Source: Propionibacteriaceae bacterium (GTDB taxonomy: Bacteria; Actinomycetota; Actinomycetes; Propionibacteriales; Propionibacteriaceae). From it: 64,000 bases of DNA. The notes under the pieces were generated by a model that saw only the letters and a list, made by a program, of their open reading frames with translations, ran no database searches and was not told the origin of the DNA. This document shows positions 61,145 to 64,000 of the stretch, piece after piece (the first letter of the stretch is position 1; every line of letters starts with the position of its first letter). The DNA lies in contig JAFKJK010000008.1 of NCBI GenBank assembly GCA_017306015.1, forward strand, positions 62,001-126,000, written 5' to 3'. Position numbers and translations under genes: made by a program.

Positions 61145-61905
61145 ATGCCGAAATCGAGCGGGGCACGGCTCGTCGACGGCCCCCAACCCAAGCACCAGCA
61201 GCTGCGGGACCAGCTCGTGGCGATGGTCGTCCCCGGTCAGGCCATCCCGTCCGAACGGGACCTGATGACCACCTACGGTGTGTCCCGGGCCACCGTCCGC
61301 CGGGCGATCGACGGTCTCGTCGCGGACGGACTCCTGCAGCGCATCCAGGGCCTCGGCACGTTCGCCGTCCGGCCACGCCTCGAGACCCGGCTCCACCTCG
61401 CGTCCTTCAGCCAGGACATGCGCCGGCGCGGTCGCAACCCGTCGACCCGTCTGCTGTCGCTCACCCTCGCCGAGCCGCCGACCGAAGTCGCTGCCGCACT
61501 CGCCCTCGGCCCGGAGGGGAAGGCCTGGCACCTGGTGCGCGTTCGCCTCGCCGACAACGAGCCGGTCGCCCACGAGGACGGCTGGTACCCCGGTGACCTG
61601 CTTCCGGAACTCGACCGGCAGGACGTCGCGGGGGGATCGCTCTACGAGATCTTCGGCACCCGCTACGGGCTGTGGGTCGACCACGCCGAACAGACCCTGT
61701 GGGGGGAGTCAGCCGACGCGTCGCTGGCCCGGACGCTCGCCGCCCCGCAGAGCACCCCCCTGCTGGTCTTCCGGCGTGTCTCCCGCGCCGGCGGCCGGCC
61801 GATCGAATACGTGGTCTCCCGCTACCGCGGGGACCGCTACCAGGTCCATATGGAACTGAGCCGGGACGACCTGTCGCCGGCTGAACCAACCCCGAAAGGA
61901 AGCAA

Positions 61906-61909
<4 letters not shown>
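61145..61909 (+). CDS. GntR-family regulator of the GlcNAc locus (DasR/NagR-like)
   Basis: 254 residues. Winged HTH ('AIPSERDLMTTYGVSRATVRRAIDGLVADGLL') and UTRA domain ('WHLVRVRLADNEPVAHEDGWYPGDLLPEL', 'RPIEYVVSRYRGDRYQVHMEL'). Homologues of this layout bind GlcN-6-P or GlcNAc-6-P. GGAGG precedes the ATG. Translationally coupled to the EIIC gene (GTGA overlap). Confidence 0.93.
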
Positions 61910-63147
<1,238 letters not shown>

Positions 63148-63163
63148 TAACCCCGCCCCGTCC

Positions 63164-63219
63164 GCCGACTTGTCAGAGTCCCAGCTGGTCATCGCCGGCC
63201 GGGAACCTGACAAGTCGGC
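63164..63219 (+). repeat. 13-bp inverted repeat between EIIC and nagB
   Basis: GCCGACTTGTCAG (63164-63176) is perfectly complementary to CTGACAAGTCGGC (63207-63219), with a 30-base loop that may form TCCC/GGGA pairs inside. No T-run follows. It may be an RNA-processing or attenuator-like hairpin that sets the nagB level relative to EIIC. Confidence 0.5.
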
Positions 63220-63263
63220 AAGGATGGGGACCATGAGCCGGTCCGACCGGCTGAGAGGAAGCA

Positions 63264-64000
63264 ATGGAAGTCATCATCTGTCCCAGTGCCCAGCGTGTCG
63301 GCGAGGTCGCCGCTGTCAAGGCCGCCCGGATCGCCGCTCCGATCGGCCCGAGGGTCGTCCTCGGCGTGGCCACCGGCTCGTCGCCGGTCCAGACCTTCGC
63401 CGAGTTGGCCCGGCTGGCCGAGGCCGGCGAACTCGACCTCTCCGAGGCGTCGGCCTTCGCACTGGACGAGTACGTCGGAATAGCGGAGGGACATCCGGAG
63501 AGCTATCACGAGATCATCCGCAAGACCGTCACCGAGCCGATGCACCTCGATCCGTCCCGGGTGCACGTGCCGGACGGCTTCGCGGCCGACCTCGCCGCCG
63601 CCTGCCAGGAGTACGAGGACGCGATCAAGGCCGTCGGCGGCGTGGACATCCAGTTCCTCGGGGTCGGCTCGAACGGCCACATCGGCTTCAACGAACCCAC
63701 CTCGTCGCTGTCGTCGCGGACCCGGATCAAGACCCTCGCGGCCCGCACCCGGGCCGACAACGCCCGGTTCTTCGACTCGATCGACGACGTGCCGCGGCAC
63801 TGCCTCACCCAGGGCCTGGGCACGATCATGGACGCGCGGAACGTGATCCTCGTGGCGACCGGCGGCACCAAGGCGCACGCCATCGCGCAGGTCGTGGAGG
63901 GCCCGGTGACCTCGATGTATCCGGGATCGGTGCTGCAGTTCCACCCCCACGCCACGATCGTGGTCGACGAGGACGCGGCGGCCGAGCTGTCCCTGGCCGA
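63264..64000 (+). CDS. nagB: Glucosamine-6-phosphate deaminase, incomplete
   Basis: Converts glucosamine-6-phosphate to fructose-6-phosphate and ammonium. The window ends after about 245 residues, near the end of the normal length of 260. Motifs 'LGVATGSSPVQTFAEL', 'ALDEYVGI', 'FLGVGSNGHIGFNEP' and 'VATGGTKAHAIAQVVEGP' are all intact. GAGAGGAAG precedes the ATG. It is the last visible gene of the GlcNAc locus. Confidence 0.94.
   Translation, partial: MEVIICPSAQRVGEVAAVKAARIAAPIGPRVVLGVATGSSPVQTFAELARLAEAGELDLSEASAFALDEYVGIAEGHPESYHEIIRKTVTEPMHLDPSRVHVPDGFAADLAAACQEYEDAIKAVGGVDIQFLGVGSNGHIGFNEPTSSLSSRTRIKTLAARTRADNARFFDSIDDVPRHCLTQGLGTIMDARNVILVATGGTKAHAIAQVVEGPVTSMYPGSVLQFHPHATIVVDEDAAAELSLA

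Overview
The window is high-GC bacterial DNA with an actinobacterial gene repertoire: an M1 aminopeptidase with the actinobacterial C-terminal domain, HelR, an aerobic-type menaquinone branch, a VKOR/DsbA pair and many GTG starts and ATGA/GTGA gene overlaps. Gene content and order suggest Propionibacteriales (Propionibacteriaceae-like), but no rRNA or species marker is present, so that placement is an inference.

Layout. 1-9.2 kb: housekeeping core. A thioesterase end, a LacI regulator, the pyrR-pyrB-pyrC operon, pepN, a Fpg/Nei-family DNA glycosylase translationally coupled to an unknown 476-aa gene, then tRNA-Pro(TGG). 9.26-25.47 kb: a genomic island of about 16.2 kb, inserted at the 3' end of the tRNA-Pro gene and bounded by a 24-bp perfect direct repeat (9261-9284 and 25447-25470). 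It carries a tyrosine integrase with an in-frame amber codon, a remnant of a second integrase, an excisionase, a toxin-less antitoxin, an HTH-MNT/HEPN toxin-antitoxin pair, a ubiquitin-like operon (multiubiquitin-like protein, DUF6791-ThiF E1-like enzyme, DUF6527 protein and perhaps a small membrane protein), a divergent XRE repressor/ImmA protease pair, decayed genes, a 1255-aa YobI/KAP-like membrane P-loop NTPase, an IS21 remnant and a membrane protein/HEPN pair. The cargo looks like a defence or conflict island and is visibly richer in A/T than its flanks.

25.8-42.8 kb: SRPBCC protein, SDR with a divergent MmyB-type regulator, helR preceded by a rifamycin-associated element, lipoprotein, AAA ATPase, several membrane proteins, DsbA-VKOR disulfide system, MFS exporter with TetR repressor, a secreted-protease-like lipoprotein and alanine dehydrogenase. 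42.9-48.8 kb: an FMN riboswitch controlling ribXY-type riboflavin uptake genes, a dCMP-deaminase-like gene coupled to a two-component system, and a lytic-transglycosylase-like protein.

48.9-56.7 kb: menaquinone genes menE-menA-menC-menD and, on the other strand, menG next to a TM0106-type nuclease. 56.8-59.7 kb: acetyltransferase and an ABC-type ATPase/membrane pair. 59.7-64 kb: an N-acetylglucosamine-type PTS locus with EIIA, EIIB, EIIC, a GntR/UTRA regulator and nagB, which runs off the window end.

The strongest candidate for an unusual system is the island's ubiquitin-like operon. It has a near-ideal promoter (-35/-10 with 17-bp spacing) with a perfect 20-bp palindrome at the predicted transcription start, facing an XRE/ImmA pair of the kind that relieves repression by proteolysis. 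No E2 gene is visible beside it.
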